This document shows positions 1 through 7,200 of a stretch of DNA of 25,197 nt, piece by piece; position 1 is the stretch's first letter; each line of letters begins with the position of its first letter. Both the position numbers and the translations under genes were made by a program. The DNA comes from JANRKT01 sp033763355. GTDB taxonomy: Bacteria; Bacteroidota; Bacteroidia; Chitinophagales; Chitinophagaceae. The stretch spans positions 1 to 25,197 of the forward strand of contig JANRKT010000323.1 of the NCBI GenBank assembly GCA_033763355.1, given 5' to 3'. The notes under the pieces were generated by a model. The model was not told the origin of the DNA. It saw only the letters and a program-made list of their open reading frames with translations, and ran no database searches.

Positions 1-222
1 AAATGGCACGGCAACGGGGGAGTGGATTTCAGTGAACATATCCGACTGCAGCCATTTGAATTTGGAAACGAAGGCAACATCAATTGTGCGTTTACAAAAT
101 TCAGCAATACCGGCCTCATGCTGGATTACCGCCTTTTCAGCGATCTCTGTCTTTGTACTGTTGTAACGGAGATACATGTATAAACCATGCAGGGCATTCT
201 TCAAAGTTTTTTCAGCATCCAT
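1..222 (-). CDS. Unidentified gene, 3' part cut off by the window edge
   Basis: An open frame starts at an ATG at 222 and stays open for 74 codons to base 1 without a stop. The product starts MDAEKTLKNALHGLYMYLRY and goes on with NSTKTEIAEKAVIQHEAG. It is mostly helical and charged with no signal peptide, so a cytoplasmic protein is likely. The start lies 22 bp inside the 3' end of the upstream acetyltransferase gene in a different frame, which suggests co-transcription and translational coupling. I do not recognise the family. A later ATG (the M of LYMYLRY) is a possible alternative start. The reading frame is seen directly; that it is a real gene is inferred from its uninterrupted length, codon use and the overlap. 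Confidence 0.6.
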   Translation of the reverse strand, partial: MDAEKTLKNALHGLYMYLRYNSTKTEIAEKAVIQHEAGIAEFCKRTIDVAFVSKFKWLQSDMFTEIHSPVAVPF

Positions 223-698
223 ATTTCACAGCCAAAATGCCCGGTGTTGCCCATCGGGCCATCCAGGTATGCAAAACCAAACTTCTCATAAACTTTTACA
301 GCCTGTTTTAATTCTGGCATGGTTTCCAGGTACACATTTTTGTAACCGCTTTGTGTTGCAAATGCAAGGCATTCTTCAATGAGTTTTTTTCCCAGTCCTA
401 TACCTCTTGCTTCAGGAATGAGGTACATCTTCACCAGTTCACAGGTGTCGGCTGGTAAACCTGCTGAAGGGAAAATGCCTGCACCGCCAACAATCATTTC
501 GCCTGACCTTGCCGTATAGTAAGCCGATCTTTCTTTCCTGAACAATTCATACAGGTGGTCGGTTGTATCATCATAATAAACGGTGCCGGGATGATTGGCC
601 CCGAATTCAGCCAGTGTTTCCCTTACAATCACAGCAAGGGCCTTATTGTCTCCCGGTTGAATGGGCCGTAAAGAAATAGCTGTAAGGGTGTGCTGCAT
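201..698 (-). CDS. GNAT-family N-acetyltransferase
   Basis: This is a single-domain GCN5-related acetyltransferase of about 165 residues, which transfers acetyl from acetyl-CoA to an amine. The substrate is unknown. The acetyl-CoA pyrophosphate loop is visible as RGIGLGKKL, preceded by the usual beta-4 strand (CELVKMYLIPEA), and followed by YLETMPELKQAVKVYEKFGF, the C-terminal hallmark of the fold. An in-frame ATG exists at 770, but the first 24 residues from there (MVKIIFTGRYAVLFYF...) do not belong to the fold. I chose the ATG at 698 because the conserved N-terminal strand (ISLRPIQPGD) follows it and a Bacteroidota-type -7 box lies 22 bp upstream. The 3' end overlaps the next gene by 22 bp. 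Confidence 0.9.
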   Translation of the reverse strand: MQHTLTAISLRPIQPGDNKALAVIVRETLAEFGANHPGTVYYDDTTDHLYELFRKERSAYYTARSGEMIVGGAGIFPSAGLPADTCELVKMYLIPEARGIGLGKKLIEECLAFATQSGYKNVYLETMPELKQAVKVYEKFGFAYLDGPMGNTGHFGCEIWMLKKL

Positions 699-720
699 AA
701 ATGAGGACTCTGATTTGCAG

Positions 721-728
721 CAAAAATA
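721..728 (-). promoter_or_regulatory. Candidate Bacteroidota -7 promoter box for the GNAT gene
   Basis: On the minus strand the bases read TATTTTTG, an exact match to the Bacteroidota consensus TAnnTTTG, 22 nt before the ATG at 698. No clear TTTG -33 element sits at the usual 19-21 bp distance. An 8-mer of this kind occurs by chance in AT-rich sequence, so the support is only moderate. Confidence 0.4.
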
Positions 729-776
729 AAAAAGGACTGCATAGCGTCCCGTAAAAATTATTTTAACCAAAAAAGT

Positions 777-1238
777 TTACTGTGCTTTAAATACGCTGGT
801 TATGGTTGCAGGAATACCGTTAAAAGTATCGCTGTATGATATTTTCAGTGACGAAGCAGAAATTTCATCAATAGTTCCCGTATAAGGGTCATCATCTGAG
901 GGATCAACAAGAATTTTTGTTTCATTGTCAAGAAACTGCCATGTGCCGGAGCTTACGATATCAGCGCCGCCGGGGCATTTGGTACCAATATCTTTTACCA
1001 AATAAGTTCCCCCTTTTGCAAATTCCCACGAATCATCCTGCTGGCAGGGTTCTACTTCTGAGCTATAAACACTTCCGCTCACCCCATTTATCGTTGCAAT
1101 AAGGTCAATCAGTTTCCAGCTTCTTGTCAGCATTTCAGTTTTGCTGAGGGTTTTTTCTTTTTTGCAGGATGTAAATAATGCAATTACCAGGGCTGATGCT
1201 GCCAGTACATAAACAAACCTGGATATACTGTTTTTCAT
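777..1238 (-). CDS. Lipocalin-like lipoprotein
   Basis: The 153-residue product starts MKNSISRFVYVLAAS and has a lipoprotein signal peptide with lipobox LFTSC (Cys25), so it should be lipid-anchored in the cell envelope. After the anchor come LTRSWKLIDLIATING, SWEFAKGGTYLVKD, GTWQFLDNETKILVD and a C-terminal strand. This is the strand pattern with conserved W/G positions of small Bacteroidota lipocalin-like domains, in which a short beta-barrel reports on or binds an unknown ligand. The frame is open further upstream to an ATG at 1301, but those 21 residues would spoil the signal peptide, so 1238 is preferred. It lies 78 bp upstream of the GNAT gene in the same orientation. The ligand and role are unknown. 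Confidence 0.8.
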   Translation of the reverse strand: MKNSISRFVYVLAASALVIALFTSCKKEKTLSKTEMLTRSWKLIDLIATINGVSGSVYSSEVEPCQQDDSWEFAKGGTYLVKDIGTKCPGGADIVSSGTWQFLDNETKILVDPSDDDPYTGTIDEISASSLKISYSDTFNGIPATITSVFKAQ

Positions 1239-1383
1239 ATTAATGGAATTTTGATTCGGATAAAAGACGTGTGACCGGAATAAAACGAAAAGCTCCGGCA
1301 TGATATTGCCAGCTGCCTGCCTGTTTTACAGGAACTTAATGCAATTTTTATGCCCTCAATGTACCGGGACCGGTCAGTTCAGG

Positions 1384-1467
1384 TCAGCTCAGCAAGGCAA
1401 AAAGAGTATAGAAGAGAGAAATACAGAAGACGATCAGGATAAAAAAGTTGCGGATTCCGTGTTTCAT
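1384..1467 (-). CDS. Possible small hydrophobic membrane peptide (27 aa)
   Basis: ATG at 1467 to TGA at 1384 encodes MKHGIRNFFILIVFCIS followed by LFYTLFALLS. It has a short basic N-terminus and one continuous hydrophobic segment long enough to span a membrane, the typical look of a single-pass small membrane protein or a cleaved leader. There is no neighbour in the same orientation close enough to suggest an operon. AT-rich DNA can give such frames by chance (T in the second codon position makes hydrophobic residues), so I rate it as a candidate only. Confidence 0.25.
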   Translation of the reverse strand: MKHGIRNFFILIVFCISLFYTLFALLS

Positions 1468-1609
1468 GTGGCGGGGATCAGGGGTTTGGATGCACTGCGA
1501 ATGAAACGAAATGTATATTTCAAAAATTGCAGCAGGCAGTTACATTTTTTAGTCGTTTTTATTCCTGGGCCGGAAGCTGCTTCCCAAACTGAATCATGTA
1601 AACAGCAAA

Positions 1610-1663
1610 GCGAAGCCGGAGCTTCGCAGTACATTAAGTAAACCCGTTGAAGATTACAGGTTT
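1610..1663. repeat. Two-hairpin intergenic repeat, copy A
   Basis: Hairpin 1 is GCGAAGC-CGGA-GCTTCGC (1610-1627). Directly after it comes the conserved linker AGTACATTAAG (1628-1638), then hairpin 2, AAACCCGT...ACAGGTTT (1640-1663), with one mismatch and loop TGAAGATT. The same order of parts recurs at 2868-2979, and the second half recurs at 4175-4217. Confidence 0.75.
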
Positions 1664-1799
1664 CAACGCTTATCCCGGAAGCAAACCACTCAGGGTTTAA
1701 AGAATTGCGGATGATATGCTCTTGCTCAAAACCAGCATAACGGGAAGGGGGTTAATTCTTTGGGCTGTTTTTAGTAATTTTATTAAATAAAGAATAACC

Positions 1800-2024
1800 A
1801 TGTCAGCGGCACATCCACTAAGCAATTTGCAGCAGGAGTTACTCAAGCTTTATTCTTCCGATATACCGGAAGCTGACCTGCTTCATATAAAACGTTACCT
1901 GGCCAAATATTTCGCTGACAAAGCAATTGCCGGGGCTGATGAGGTTTGGGACAAAAAGGGGTACAGCAACGAAACAATGAACCAATGGCTGAACGAAGAC
2001 CGACAGGGTTATAACATTCAATAA
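1800..2024 (+). CDS. Orphan antitoxin-like protein, paralogue of the PIN-toxin antitoxin at 2185
   Basis: This 74-residue protein is clearly related along its whole length to the product of the gene 160 bp downstream. They share LSNxQxELLKL, SxDIPE, KA...AD.VWD.KGY and a C-terminal QxLN. That paralogue is coupled to a PIN toxin, so this one is presumably an antitoxin of the same family, a small protein that would bind and neutralise a PIN ribonuclease. Here no toxin frame follows: 2025-2184 has no PIN remnant that I can see. It could be a solo antitoxin protecting against the neighbouring toxin, or the remainder after toxin loss. The start at 1800 is supported by the matching N-terminus of the paralogue. 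The exact family name is not known to me. Confidence 0.7.
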   Translation: MSAAHPLSNLQQELLKLYSSDIPEADLLHIKRYLAKYFADKAIAGADEVWDKKGYSNETMNQWLNEDRQGYNIQ

Positions 2025-2131
2025 AACCGGTCAGGGTTTAAATTTATTGTTTAATTTTTTGTAAGCAGGGAATCTTAAAGATCAGGTTTTTTTGACAATG
2101 CATATTGCGAGGCAAACCAGCCAGTGATATT

Positions 2132-2164
2132 TTTGAAGCGTTTAACTCTGAATTGCTATTTTTG
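2132..2164 (+). promoter_or_regulatory. Candidate Bacteroidota promoter of the antitoxin/PIN operon
   Basis: TTTG at 2132-2135 and TATTTTTG at 2157-2164 match the Bacteroidota -33 (TTTG) and -7 (TAnnTTTG) consensus with a 21-bp spacer, inside the usual 19-21 bp range. The ATG at 2185 follows 20 bp later. This is the best promoter match I found in the window. Confidence 0.55.
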
Positions 2165-2184
2165 TACCTGGTAAATTATCCACT

Positions 2185-2397
2185 ATGAACAATTCTCCTA
2201 TACATCCTCCCCTCAGTAATATCCAGGCAGAACTGCTCAAACTTTTTTCAGCCGATATACCTGAAAAGCACCTGGCGGAATTAAAAAATATGATTGCCCG
2301 GTTTTTACTTGAAAAAGCCAGGGATAAGGCAGATGCTGTTTGGGATGAAAAGGGATACACTGATGAAAAACTTCAGCAAATCCTGAACGGGAAATAA
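2185..2397 (+). CDS. Antitoxin of a PIN-domain toxin-antitoxin pair
   Basis: This 70-residue, helical, highly charged protein has its stop codon overlapping the start of the PIN toxin gene by one base (TAATG). This tight coupling is the normal layout for type II antitoxin-toxin pairs. The sequence includes LSNIQAELLKLFSADIPE and KADAVWDEKGYTDEKLQQIL, shared with the orphan paralogue at 1800. No DNA-binding motif such as a ribbon-helix-helix or AbrB swapped-hairpin is obvious. By family knowledge it should neutralise the PIN nuclease and may autoregulate the operon from the promoter just upstream. The role rests mainly on context. Confidence 0.75.
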   Translation: MNNSPIHPPLSNIQAELLKLFSADIPEKHLAELKNMIARFLLEKARDKADAVWDEKGYTDEKLQQILNGK

Positions 2398-2816
2398 TGC
2401 CTTCCTGTAAAATAGTTCTTGATACCAATTGCCTGCTCCGTTCTGTTTCACGCAGGTCAGCTTATACGGCTATCCTGGATAAGCTTTATGATAATAGCTA
2501 CGAATTATATGTCACAACAGACATATTGCTGGAATATGAGGAGAAATTAGCGGAAATCTTTTCCAAAGAAACCGCTGAATTGGTTATGGGGGCATTTTCA
2601 TTGCTTCATAACGTAAAGAAAACCGACATCCATTTTCATCTGAACCTTATCCATTCAGATCCGGATGATAATAAATTTGTTGATTGTGCATTTGCAGGCA
2701 ATGTGCATTTTTTGGTAACAAATGATAAGCATTACAATATCCTAAAATCAGTTTCCTTCCCTGCCATCAATGTCATCACACTTGATGAGTTTAAAGAATT
2801 GCTTACAAAAACATAA
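2397..2816 (+). CDS. PIN-domain toxin (COG1569-type putative toxin component)
   Basis: This 139-residue PIN-fold protein is predicted to be a Mg-dependent ribonuclease that acts on RNA in the cytoplasm when its antitoxin is lost. The acidic PIN residues are visible: Asp9 in IVLDTN, Glu46 in TTDILLEYEEK, Asp91 in SDPDDNKFVD (with Asp96 close by) and Asp110 in FLVTNDKHY. The DPDDNKF...VTNDKH pattern is characteristic of the subgroup annotated as putative toxin-antitoxin toxin component, PIN family. Length is normal and no defect is seen, so this is probably an intact toxin. It is co-transcribed with the antitoxin through the one-base overlap. The RNA target cannot be told from sequence. Confidence 0.88.
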   Translation: MPSCKIVLDTNCLLRSVSRRSAYTAILDKLYDNSYELYVTTDILLEYEEKLAEIFSKETAELVMGAFSLLHNVKKTDIHFHLNLIHSDPDDNKFVDCAFAGNVHFLVTNDKHYNILKSVSFPAINVITLDEFKELLTKT

Positions 2817-2867
2817 TACCTTTCTATTCTGCTTTCCGGAATCCATTTCTCAAAACTCCGGCTAGTA

Positions 2868-2979
2868 AAGCGAAGCTCCCGCTTCGCTTAAAAAGCGGTA
2901 GAAAGAAAACAGCTGTCTGCCATTCGGCGGATCGCAGTACATTAAGAAAACCATAGTCTCTGAAGACTACCGTTTTCTT
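2868..2979. repeat. Two-hairpin intergenic repeat, copy B (with insertion)
   Basis: Hairpin 1 is AAGCGAAGC-TCCC-GCTTCGCTT (2868-2889, 9-bp perfect stem). After an insertion relative to copy A come the linker AGTACATTAAG (2936-2946) and hairpin 2, AAGAAAAC...GTTTTCTT (2944-2979) with loop region TCTGAAG. It lies downstream of the PIN toxin gene. Confidence 0.75.
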
Positions 2980-2999
2980 TAGGAAAATCAGCAAATTTA

Positions 3000-3060
3000 A
3001 AACCTGACAGGTTTAATTCCTGATGCACAAAACATGTTACGGGGCAAACCTGTCAGGTTT
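3000..3060. repeat. Palindrome-bounded intergenic repeat, copy 1
   Basis: AAACCTGACAGGTTT (3000-3014), itself a 7+1+7 palindrome, and its exact reverse complement AAACCTGTCAGGTTT (3046-3060) enclose about 31 bp. A related unit with the same internal parts (AATT-CTGA, GGGCAA) is at 8726-8786. It could also form one long hairpin that ends transcription on either strand. Confidence 0.7.
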
Positions 3061-3092
3061 TCTTTTGCAATTTGTATTATGACTGGAGGCTG

Positions 3093-3242
3093 TCAGGCAA
3101 CTTTAATTTTACCTTCCCTTATCTGTTTCATAAACTCTTTCTTTTGCGCCAATGTCATTCCTTCCATCATCTTTGCCATCTTTTCTTTTATGGCCCTGAA
3201 GTATGCTACACTGTCGAAGGTTTTTACCTGCTTAGTTTTCAT
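3093..3242 (-). CDS. Small antitoxin-like protein (49 aa)
   Basis: ATG at 3242 to TGA at 3093 encodes a 49-residue basic protein beginning MKTKQVKTFDSVAYFR, followed by AIKEKMAKMMEGMT and LAQKKEFMKQIREGK. The layout (short strand with FD, helix with RxIxEKM, the phrase EGMT, then a second charged helix) is typical of very small antitoxins found beside PIN or RelE-type toxins in Bacteroidota, Chlorobi and cyanobacteria. No toxin frame follows it here, so it may be an orphan. Its start overlaps by 11 bp the end of a short open frame to its right. The amino-acid pattern is convincingly protein-like. The antitoxin label is inference. Confidence 0.55.
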   Translation of the reverse strand: MKTKQVKTFDSVAYFRAIKEKMAKMMEGMTLAQKKEFMKQIREGKIKVA

Positions 3243-3357
3243 TTTTTAAAAATTCTAATGGTGAACGAATATCAATGAGCTGATAACCCGGGCGGATATT
3301 AATTAAGCTGAACATTTTTATTTTGTGGCCCTTCTCTGTTTTTATTACAAACTGCAA
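3232..3357 (-). CDS. Short open frame ahead of the 49-aa antitoxin-like gene, possibly a gene remnant
   Basis: A frame open on minus from a TTG at 3357 (open to about 3414 without an ATG) ends at TAA 3232. It gives QFVIKTEKGHKIKMF then SLINIRPGYQLIDIRSPLEF. It overlaps the next gene by 11 bp, as coupled genes often do, and reads like real protein. It has no good start codon, and its 5' side runs straight into the repeat at 3367-3393. It may be the truncated remnant of a larger gene, perhaps a toxin partner. I do not recognise it. Confidence 0.25.
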   Translation of the reverse strand: MQFVIKTEKGHKIKMFSLINIRPGYQLIDIRSPLEFLKNEN

Positions 3358-3366
3358 TGTTCCAAT

Positions 3367-3393
3367 TCTGCACACAAAGCCAGTAATGGGGAG
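3367..3393. repeat. Short direct repeat (TCTGCACACAAAGCCA), copy 1
   Basis: The 16-mer at 3367-3382, followed shortly by GGAGAC, recurs exactly at 4121-4136, also followed by GGAGAC. The two copies flank the VapB/VapC-type pair, in direct orientation. Confidence 0.55.
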
Positions 3394-3425
3394 ACGATGC
3401 AGGGAAAGAAGTTTTTATGTTTGAT

Positions 3426-3813
3426 TTACCATGTTACTGATACTTCGTAAGAAGTAAAATGTTCATCTTTAGAGAGGATTGTTAATTTATTATTGATTGC
3501 CTGGGAAATGATCATCCTGTCGAATGGGGTCGCGGTGGTTAAATGGTAAAGATGACAGAATAAGAGTATCATCAAATGTTACAGGAAGCAGTTCAAAACC
3601 ATTATTCATGATCTGCTGATATACCTGGGTATATGGGGTTCTTAGTTCAAGCCGGCCTAAACTTATTTTTATTGATATTTCCCATAAACTTGCTATGCTG
3701 ATAAAATTGATGTTATCAGGGGCTTCGATAGCCTGACGGGCTTTTAAAGAAAGGGATGAGTCGCCGTTGACAAACCAGATTAATGCATGGGTATCCAATA
3801 AATTTTTTTGCAT
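3426..3813 (-). pseudogene. VapC-type PIN toxin, frameshifted near the C-terminus
   Basis: The frame starts at an ATG at 3813 (MQKNLLDTHALIWFVNGD) and is a VapC-like PIN nuclease: Asp7 in LLDTHALIW, Glu in SLWEISIKISLGRL, then FNHRDP. The family continues FDRMI(I/A), but here the frame turns to IRQDDHFPGNQ and stops at 3490. Reading on in the +1-shifted frame restores FDRMIISQAINNKLTILS, KDEHFTSYEVSVTW and a stop at 3426, which is the normal family ending with its last acidic Asp (SKD). The simplest cause is one extra G in the run 3526-3529. The DNA is therefore a near-intact gene with a single homopolymer indel, either a real inactivating mutation or a sequencing error. It overlaps its antitoxin gene by one base (TGATG). 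Confidence 0.85.
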
Positions 3814-4019
3814 CAGGACATATATTCTTTGAAATCGTCTAAAGGCTCATCAAAGTCAGGCTTTATAATAAACATCCCATTGCCGCTTCCGAATTGCGGT
3901 TTTTGACCGTTTTTAGTTTGTTTTGATTTTGCCTTCAAAAAATCAATAAAATCTTCAACTTCTTTTTTGAGATTTTCAGGCAATGAAGCCAGCTTGTTGT
4001 ATAAAAGAATATTGTCCAC
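3813..4019 (-). CDS. DUF2281-like VapB-type antitoxin
   Basis: This small acidic protein (about 68 residues) is the partner of the PIN toxin immediately downstream. The N-terminal helix ILLYNKLASLPENLKKEVED followed by FIDFLKAKSK is the hallmark of DUF2281 antitoxins. The C-terminal tail (GMFIIKPDFDEPLDDFKEYM) is the usual toxin-binding strand ending in EPLxDFKEYM. Two starts are possible: TTG at 4037 (six more residues, MQKISL) and GTG at 4019. I prefer 4019 because family members begin just before ILLYNKL and because a -7 box at 4040-4047 would put the transcription start inside the TTG codon. It presumably neutralises the toxin and helps control its own operon. Confidence 0.75.
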   Translation of the reverse strand: MDNILLYNKLASLPENLKKEVEDFIDFLKAKSKQTKNGQKPQFGSGNGMFIIKPDFDEPLDDFKEYMS

Positions 4020-4039
4020 CAGGCTTATTTTTTGCAAAC

Positions 4040-4047
4040 CAAATTTA
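4040..4047 (-). promoter_or_regulatory. Candidate -7 box of the DUF2281/VapC operon
   Basis: The minus strand reads TAAATTTG, an exact TAnnTTTG match, ending 20 nt before the GTG at 4019. No convincing TTTG -33 element is present at the right distance. Confidence 0.4.
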
Positions 4048-4120
4048 ATAAAAAAAGCCGGTATGTTTTTTCAGATTTTAATTTTCGAGAAATTACTTAC
4101 TGAGAACTGAGTTATCCCTC

Positions 4121-4150
4121 TCTGCACACAAAGCCAACGCTGAGGAGACA
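4121..4150. repeat. Short direct repeat (TCTGCACACAAAGCCA), copy 2
   Basis: The 16-mer at 4121-4136 is identical to 3367-3382 and is also followed by GGAGAC, so the VapB/VapC-type pair lies between the two direct copies. Confidence 0.55.
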
Positions 4151-4174
4151 TTAATGGGTGAAAAAACAAAAAAA

Positions 4175-4217
4175 AGTACATTAAGAAAACCGTAGTATCC
4201 GAAGACTACGGTTTTCT
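4175..4217 (-). terminator. Hairpin terminator of the T9SS protein gene; also copy C of the two-hairpin repeat
   Basis: Linker AGTACATTAAG (4175-4185) leads into a perfect 13-bp stem AGAAAACCGTAGT/ACTACGGTTTTCT (4184-4196 with 4205-4217) and an 8-nt loop. It begins 21 bp after the stop of the large minus-strand gene. In that transcript the stem is followed by a U-rich run after about 9 nt (complement of the A-run at about 4161-4174). The same parts occur in copies A and B, so the terminator role may be secondary to its being a dispersed element. Confidence 0.6.
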
Positions 4218-4237
4218 GTAAACTTATAAAGCAAGAG

Positions 4238-7200
4238 CTACTCTTTCATCAGCTTTCTTACGTATCTCTTTCTTTCCGTTCTTACTTCAACAAAATAAAC
4301 CCCTCCAGGTATGTACAACTGGTCAAATGAAACAAGGGCCCTTGAGGCATTCAAATTATAATTGCGTACTGCCATAATCCTGCCTGACAAGTCAACAAGT
4401 TTTATTTCAACCCTGCCGCTTACTTTGCTGCCGAATTGTATTTTCAAATTATCCCTGAATGGATTGTTCAGTATTTTAAAAATGTCTCCTGTTAAATTGG
4501 GGTCTTTAACAAGGATCACTTTGCTGTATTCATAAATACCATCAATATCTGTCTGTTTTAAACGGTAGTAGTTGTTTTCTTCAGAAAGTGCCGGGTCTTT
4601 AAACTGGTATTCCTGTTTAACCTGGCTGTTACCTTTTGAAGCAACAAAGCCTACTTTGCTGAAATTAATTCCGTCATACGAACGCTCTATTTCAAATCCC
4701 TTGCTGTTTGATTCGCTTGATGTGCTCCATGAGAGCAGTACATTATTGCCTTTCAGTTCACCTTTCAAATCAATCAGGCTTACGGGCAATGCTGTAGCAG
4801 AAGGAATTCCTGCGCCAAACCCTGAAAAACCGCTATTAAATGTATAAGTAAGGGAGCGGAAATAAGTCAGTCTCCCGATGATAGGATTAACGATTTCAAT
4901 CGCACCCCCTCCATTGGGGTTTCCAGGCGTTACATCACTTATACTCCCGGCTGTTTTTATCATTTTTATGTTGTTGTCAAACTCCTGCCCTGTTACTGCC
5001 TGCCATCCGTTTATTTCTGCAGGCGTATAATAAAGGGTTAATTCAAATGACCCATTTGGATCGTTGTTTTCCGGTAATATCCTGATTGTTTTATCCAATA
5101 AGTAATGTGCAAAATTGCTGTTAACAAATGGTTTTGCCCCGAATCCGGCACGGTCAATCTTTACCTCTGTGCATCCGTAGTCATGTGAAGTAAGGTTTCT
5201 GATCCTTGCTATCAGCGAACGGTTGTCTGCAAAGAAATACAAATCAGCATATGGCCCGAGTTTTTCGGACCGTTCAATTAAAGAATTGGCAATTGTTGTG
5301 CTGCCAAAAATAAAATTCATGTGGATCCTTGAAGATGAAGAATGAACTGCCTGCAGCGCACAACCACTCAGGATGCCGGAGCTGTAGTCAGAATAAATCG
5401 TAGCTGCAACTCCCGACCCAAGGGCATTATTTGTTCCCTGCACTATATCAGAAGAGGCATCCGGTTGCCCCGATTCGTTATCAAAACAAAATTGAACTAT
5501 TACATTGGAAAACCCGTCCCACCGGAAAGGAGTGATAAAGTTTATCACATTAATCCCTTCAACGGTTGTAAGATTGCCTGCAAAAACATTCTGCACACCG
5601 CTTGTATGAAAACCAGTGCCGGCAGAAGTTTCACCGGTTTGCACCATGTAAACTGTAAGGTTGTTAAAGGGCCTTGTGCTTGCTTTATCTGTTATTGTAA
5701 AGGTCAGCCCGGTAATATTGCCTTCACCGGGAAAACCTGCAGCATAAAGTTCTGAAGCGGTAAATAATGATTGCGACCTGTGCTTTAATTTATCGCTCCT
5801 GAAAACAGAGGCTGTTTGCAAAACGGTATTGCCAAGCCCTACCACAAAGCTGCTTCCTTCATCAAAATCCCTGTCATTGCCGGTAATCGTAAAAGAATAA
5901 GCCTGGAACCCTGCACCGCGTACAGCATCCGTTGCGCCTGAGATATTGTACCCGAGTATAATGGTTTCCTCTTGTTCAACTTCTGCATCATCATATATTC
6001 GCAGCGTTATTGCTTTAGGCGCTGCAGAGCCGTGTACAAAAACCATGTTTTTTGACGGGGATGTAAAACTGCCATTTGTGGTGAAATCAAAATCACTTCC
6101 TTCTTCCGCCGTTGTGCCAGGTTTTATATTCAGCGTTACTGATGCGTCCCCTGTTGGCGGCGCATCAATAAGCATGTTTACCGTATAATCCTTGTAAGTC
6201 CTGCATCCGGTAACGCTATGAAATTGTTCCGGCTGCAGTTCAATGGCTTTTTCAAAACTGATGCCGGGTGTTGTTGCAGGCGGAATGATGGTGGTAAACA
6301 AACCCCTGCCATGGGTTGCCGCTGCAAGTGTCCTGTCGCTGCTGCGGTATTGCAGCATGTCAACCCTTGTATTGGCAAAACCGGTATTGGTAGGCTGCCA
6401 GTCGGTATTCGGGCCATCCAGGTTATTGGTGCTCCAGATGCCAAGTTCGGTTGCCAGTATTGCCCAATCAGAATTTCTCGGGTCAAACATAGCCCAGCGT
6501 ACCGGCATGTCCGGAAGATTGCCTTCCACTTCAGTCCATGTTGGGGAACCGCTGCTGGCATTGGTTGTTTCAAAAACACTTGTAACCCCGTAATTGGAGT
6601 AAGTAACAAGGATGTGGTCTTCGTTTGAAGGATCGATGGCTATGCAGGAAACATAGCCAAAAACTTGCCCGGGTTTAATGATTTTTGCAATTGGGGAACT
6701 GGTATTTGCATTGTCCACACTTACTACAGATCCATTATCTAAACCGAAATATACTCTATCTAAAATTATTGGCGATATGGCAATATGACTTATATTCGAC
6801 AAATCGAATTCAGGTATTGCTACAGTTAAGAATTGGCCTGATCCGGGATTATCCCACCGAAAATACTCACCCAAAGTGTAATTACCATAAAGTATATCCC
6901 TGGTGTCATCAAAATCCGTTGGATTAATAAATAATCCGCCGGCGAAACTGAAGCTTTGAAAAACATTGCCGCCATCAACGGATACAAAGTAATTATTATT
7001 AATATAAGAAGTAATCTGAAAATTTCCGTTATTCTCATCTATATGACAAAAACCACCATCACCTCCTGTTGCCACTATGGTATTGTTTATTCCGGGGCTT
7101 GTAAATTTTTGGGTTCCGTTATCCTGCGAGCCGGTTAAAAAATAGTCAGGCACGGCTGGATGAATAGCAGCGCTATAGCATTGAAAGATATTGTAACTAT

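Larger units (their letters stand above)
1239..1799. other. Intergenic stretch of 561 bp
   Basis: This lies between divergent genes. It holds a possible 27-codon hydrophobic ORF (1384-1467, minus) and copy A of the two-hairpin repeat (1610-1663). The plus frame 1300-1641 is open but has an unprotein-like composition and ends inside the repeat. Nothing else is recognisable. Confidence 0.6.

Noticed and set aside
1300..1641. Plus-strand 113-codon open frame
   Set aside because: Unlikely amino-acid composition, no recognisable domain, and the end falls inside the two-hairpin repeat; the minus-strand 27-codon frame looks more protein-like.
3034..3249. Plus-strand 71-codon open frame
   Set aside because: Lies opposite the 49-residue antitoxin-like minus frame, which reads much better; the plus frame begins inside the palindromic repeat.
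3232..3357. Resemblance of PGYQLIDIRSPLEF to the start of a rhodanese domain
   Set aside because: The match covers about 14 residues only, no catalytic Cys loop follows, and the frame ends directly; probably chance.
6178..6628. Several long frames on both strands over 6.2-6.6 kb
   Set aside because: They overlap the T9SS protein gene in other frames. The main frame has continuous propeller and Calx-beta motifs and these do not.
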